A stretch of 64,000 bases of DNA from Centrapalus pauciflorus (lineage: Eukaryota > Streptophyta > Magnoliopsida > Asterales > Asteraceae): assembly GCA_020465985.1 (NCBI GenBank), contig JAANYP010004790.1, positions 1,079,501 through 1,143,500 of the forward strand, written 5' to 3'. Below the pieces are notes generated by a model that was given only the letters and a program-made list of their open reading frames with translations, was not told the origin of the DNA and ran no database searches. The translations under genes were made by a program, and so were the position numbers. Shown here piece by piece: positions 60,401-64,000 of this stretch (within the stretch, counting starts at the first letter, position 1; each line of letters opens with the position of its first letter).

Positions 60401-61644
60401 TATGGAGAAACTACATCTGCAACGTGTCAAATACCAAATCAGAATTTTTTTCCAGTTATAGATGCATAAAATGTTGCCTAAGTTGACTTATATCCTAGTG
60501 GCCAACTTTGTTAGTACTTTGTTATTAGTTTTTTACACAGATCTCTACTTTTGGTAGAATATGTGGCAGTTAGAGATGAGAATTTTAACATTACTCCGAT
60601 TTGCATTTGTAAGCAGCATGTATTGTTATAGCACTATTTGTCCACCACAAATGTATAAGAAGTCTACTTGGGCATTAAAGCACTTGATAATAGGACACGG
60701 TACTCACTTAAGATACAAAAGGTGAGACATCTATCTATAAATGGTAATGTCCACAATCAAACATACATATACAAACATAACAAACAGGAACATGTTCATG
60801 CTTCAAGTAGTTATTATTTATTACCACGCATCATCCAAATACGACACAGGTTTAAGAAATTTTTCTCATCACCCAAAATCAAAAATAGTTCTTCCATGGT
60901 GCTGCAGTAAGCATCAAGATGCAGAAATGGCAAAGTTAGAGACCTCTTAGCTTTTGTTGAGAGCTATAAATAAACTGATAAACGTACGCAAATGTATCAG
61001 GACCCTTGTCACTACTAATTCTGGAACAAACAGTAAATTCAGTATATACCATACCCTTAACCCATCATTACTCTACACTCAAGTTTAACCATGAATATAC
61101 TACTAAAAGACATCACTTTGAATTTTGAGTGTGAAGTATCATCTTCAAGATCAATTTGATATACACCAACTAAATCCCAATTTTATAACAAGGACCACAT
61201 ACATAATAATGATGTTGATACATTGCCAGCATATTTGTATTAGTCTTGTGTCCAAATAGATACTAGGTTTTAAAATTGAACGTAAAACTTCAAATAGATA
61301 TTTTGATTTCCACAAGGGAGATATCAAACTGTTCTACAGAATACATCAAGAATACGCATCATATCACAATAAGTCAATAAGAGAGAATCTCAATTTTCAC
61401 GTCTAAGTCAACAATCAACTATTGATGCACACAAATTACTGTAAATCGTCGCCAGCTTTTACATTTCCCTTTATTAATCAACAGACATTTTTCCTATACA
61501 TAAATATGTGATCAAAACCCCTAAAAATAGTTTACGAAAACTTCGTTTTAATTTTATAATTTCGTTACCGTAAGTAGAACTAGAAGGTGTAGAATCGAAC
61601 GCGAGAATATGAAAACTTAACAACAGCATCAAAATAGCGAGCAT
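54434..61644 (-). CDS. ALE2-like receptor serine/threonine kinase, complete, 719 aa
   Basis: Single-pass plasma-membrane receptor kinase; in Arabidopsis ALE2 acts in epidermis/cuticle specification. Exons: 61569-61644, 58460-58576, 56665-57033, 56315-56581, 55680-56072, 55255-55495, 54434-55130, total 2,160 nt. Order: signal peptide (MLAILMLLLSFHILAF), a His-rich exon with HHHNYHHRHHH (about residues 40-50), the conserved ectodomain with CGCVFPMKVRLL, a membrane helix near 228-252, then the kinase: LGEGGFGCVYHG (326), VAVKLL, HRD (445-447, RD type), DFG (465-467), APEY, and the typical C-tail (SGPLRPVRS, SMSEHGGRLPSKPF). All catalytic residues are present. The first exon is assigned because its ATG gives a signal peptide and its donor (G|GTAACG) fits the phase of the next exon. 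The ectodomain lacks the long Pro-rich part seen in some relatives. Confidence 0.9.
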
Positions 61645-62272
61645 TTTGGGAGCGAAATCACAAACACCATTCTCAGAACGCAGTCCAATGATTGGATAAA
61701 TAACGCAACACTAACAACAACCGAGGGTTTATCGTTATCCGTTGAATTAATACAAATTCATGTAAATTGAGAATTCACCATTGTTATGGAATAACAGAGT
61801 AAGATCAAAGGAAAACACAAGTTTTAAGTACGCAATGCAGATCGATGAAATGATCGAGGCGAAGATCAAAAGCGAAAGTTAAGGTAATTCGATGTTGATG
61901 AAGAAGGGAGGCGAAAGGATTCGAGAGTGTGAGCGCAGAAAGGGTGCGAGGAACTCATGCCAGTATTCAGCGCACAGAAGACAGAGATTTTGAGACTTGA
62001 GACTTTGCGAGTGAGATTGAGTGGGCACTACTGGGCCTTGTTGGACTGTTGGGGGCGCATGGGCGCCGGGCAGGCGGGCAGCATTATTTATTTATTTATT
62101 TATGTAAAAGGTTTAGGCATAATTTCCTAACAAACGAGAATTTTTTATTTTGAATTTTTGATAAGAATAAAAACATAATGATTGAAAACATATATTTTAA
62201 AGAAGAAAATGTGTTTAAATGTATTATAAATAATTTTTGTATTTTTATTTTTTCACTTTTTTATCATATTTT
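61645..62272. promoter_or_regulatory. 5' flank of the receptor kinase gene
   Basis: Presumed 5' UTR and promoter. No clear TATA box was assigned. At about 62,083-62,105 is a short TTTA repeat, followed by fold-back element sequence from about 62,273. Confidence 0.35.
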
Positions 62273-62545
62273 AGAGATTAAATTATAAAAATAGTCCATG
62301 TAGTTTGCTCAAAATTATGGAAATGGTCTCTGGTCTTTAAAAATTGCATAAACGGTCCCTCAAAACACTATTAACTTGCAAAAACGGTCCCTCTGTCTTT
62401 TGACATTTTCTAAATGACGATTTTGCTTTTATTCTCAAAATCAATTTTGGTCCCTATAGTATATAATTAGTTTTGGTTTTGGTCATTTTTATAATTTTTT
62501 ATTTTTGAATTTTAAATGCAAATTTAGTAAAATGTGATTTACTTA
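62273..62545. mobile_element. Single arm of a fold-back element (family of element B)
   Basis: Sequence such as TTTAAAAATTGCATAAACGG, AAAACACTAT and AAATGACGATTTTG follows the same order as the outer left arm of element B (23,140-23,400). Only one arm is visible; an LTR begins about 18 bp after it. Confidence 0.75.
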
Positions 62546-62562
62546 TTATAATTAATTAATTA

Positions 62563-63521
62563 TGTTAGTATATGGTGTGTAAAGATGACATTACTACTGC
62601 ATCATGACTGATTTCGTAAAACACTTGAGGGTCACACCGATGAGCACAACTGAGCAGATGCAATTAAACTATTGAATAAATGATATTGGATATTATTTAT
62701 GACACGAAATGATCATTGAGATTAAATTAATGTGTGATTAATTATATCTCAAAGTACGGGGACTATAAGTGCAATATTAGATATTGTAGTGATTTAATTG
62801 TCATTGGATGATAACTAAATAATAATTATCTAGTCTTTTATTTATTATTAGATATTAAATAAAAGATGTATTTATTTGAATCGGTATTATCATCTCATCA
62901 TTGGATAATTGGATGGATAATTATGAACAAATAAATAGAGATAATTATAAATAATTATCTATCCGTTTATATATTATTAGATAATATATAAAAGATAAAC
63001 GTTATTTAATAGATATATAATTATAGAGATAATTATATAAAGTTTAAATAATAAAGATAATTATTAAGATATATATATTATATTTATATATTAAAGTTTT
63101 AATTAATATATATATAATATATATATATATACAAACGGCCAACACACATGTATATAGAATATCAAACCTAATTTGTTTGTGTGGATGACGGCGCACACAC
63201 ACACAAGGTGTGTGTGTGGTGTGCTACGACCGTATGAACCAAACACGAAATTGAATGTTTGGTTTTCCCGTTATTCGTGTGTTTGATTGCATACCTGGCG
63301 CCGCTCGATCGTGTCATCACCGGTGGATACCGAAAGCATCCTGTTCGTGTATTCTTGTCATTGAATACAAAGGTACGGATTTATTATTGCTTTCTCGTTT
63401 ACTTATCTTATGTTTTACTTGATGATCCGTGTACGGAATTCGTAATTTTTAAAAAGCTTCCGTTGTGCGTTAATATGATTAATGTTTATGTTTTTATGAA
63501 AAACCATACGAATTCCCAACA
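62563..63521 (+). repeat. 5' LTR of a retrotransposon leaving the window
   Basis: It begins TGTTAGTATA and ends CCCAACA, directly before a primer-binding site. 959 bp. The left border is inferred from the TG start, because the 3' LTR is outside. It contains a GT/CA palindrome at about 63,187-63,222. Confidence 0.7.
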
Positions 63522-63522
63522 G

Positions 63523-63535
63523 TGGTATCAGAGCC
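63523..63535 (+). other. Primer-binding site, initiator-methionine tRNA
   Basis: TGGTATCAGAGCC, complementary to the 3' end of plant initiator tRNA-Met, two bases after the LTR. Together with plus-strand orientation it marks the internal region of an LTR element. Confidence 0.88.
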
Positions 63536-64000
63536 ATCTCAAGTAACATAATGATAGTATTATTCGAGTATTTATGTCCAACGATCTTAAAGTTTCAATT
63601 TTGATAATTAAAATTGTTTAAACGGTCGAAATCAATAATTAAAATGTTTAAGGTTTTGATTTGGCTTGAAGAAAATCGACCAAAGGTTTTGGAAACCTGA
63701 TGGTGATTCTCGGCCAACCTTGGAGTTTTTCGGAACTCGGGATTTTGAAACCTTAGTTCGTTTTATTTAATTGATGTTTGATTGTTTAAAAGTGTTTAAT
63801 TGATTAAAGTCGAAAATTAAACGTTCCGGTTCGCGAAATCAAACCTAGAGATTTCGGTCATGGGTTGAGACCCATGACCTCTCGGTTGTGATGTGGTAAC
63901 CGAGGTGATGGATTATTTGTTTCCGTCATGTCGTTTAATTCACGGTTAAACTCGAACGATTAAATTAAATGCGTTCAAATCGAATTAATAAATCAAAAGT
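63536..64000 (+). mobile_element. Internal leader of the right-edge LTR retrotransposon
   Basis: Non-coding start of the internal region; no gag is reached before the window ends. Confidence 0.6.

Noticed and set aside
63523..63535. tRNA gene fragment
   Set aside because: TGGTATCAGAGCC is 13 bp directly after an LTR end, which is a primer-binding site rather than a tRNA gene.

Overview
The window is nuclear DNA of a core-eudicot plant. It has intron-rich genes with plant splice signals, a class XI myosin, an ALE2-type receptor kinase, and a very AT-rich background full of plant transposons (PIF/Harbinger, hAT, Mutator-like fold-backs, Copia, L1-type LINE, SINE). The transposon coding families resemble those common in Asteraceae, but that placement is only an impression. 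No CRISPR array, operon, tRNA or rRNA gene was seen.

Three probable host genes lie on the minus strand. (1) At 1-7,629 is the 5' two fifths of a class XI myosin heavy chain: 20 exons were delimited, from an exon that is only the start codon to the first IQ motif, and the gene runs off the left edge. (2) At 43,659-52,124 is a complete 13-exon pfkB/ribokinase-family sugar kinase of 396 residues with a likely plastid transit peptide, one GC-AG intron and a tRNA-derived SINE in its last-but-one intron region. (3) At 54,434-61,644 is a complete 7-exon ALE2-like receptor kinase of 719 residues, whose signal-peptide exon sits 3 kb upstream of the rest. The exon sets of genes 2 and 3 sum to multiples of three, and the visible part of gene 1 keeps phase across every junction.

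The 36 kb between the myosin and the kinase is a transposon graveyard. In order it holds: a Harbinger element with a broken transposase (8,116-9,985); a sister Harbinger element with only the Myb/trihelix ORF1, also broken (11,647-13,560); an hAT relic (14,623-15,451); a LINE 3' end (17.1-18.1 kb); a chain of small elements set in (TA)n arrays (19.6-20.6 kb); two large Mutator-like fold-back elements with 9-bp target duplications (20,971-22,808 and 23,140-24,851); a fragment of the mismatch-repair gene PMS1 cut by an hAT element (26,772-27,837); a third fold-back (28,106-32,315) split by a 2-kb solo LTR and more TA-flanked elements; a LINE pierced by three insertions (32.66-35.54 kb); and a recent Copia retrotransposon (35,902-42,440).

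The right edge holds one arm of a fold-back element directly followed by a 959-bp 5' LTR with a methionine-tRNA primer-binding site, so another LTR retrotransposon starts there and leaves the window. The genes show no obvious functional link. No previously undescribed system was identified. The most unusual features are the microsatellite-embedded elements, the multi-level nesting that can be ordered in time, the disrupted PMS1 fragment, and a Copia copy that looks young by its LTRs yet is disabled in both gag and pol.
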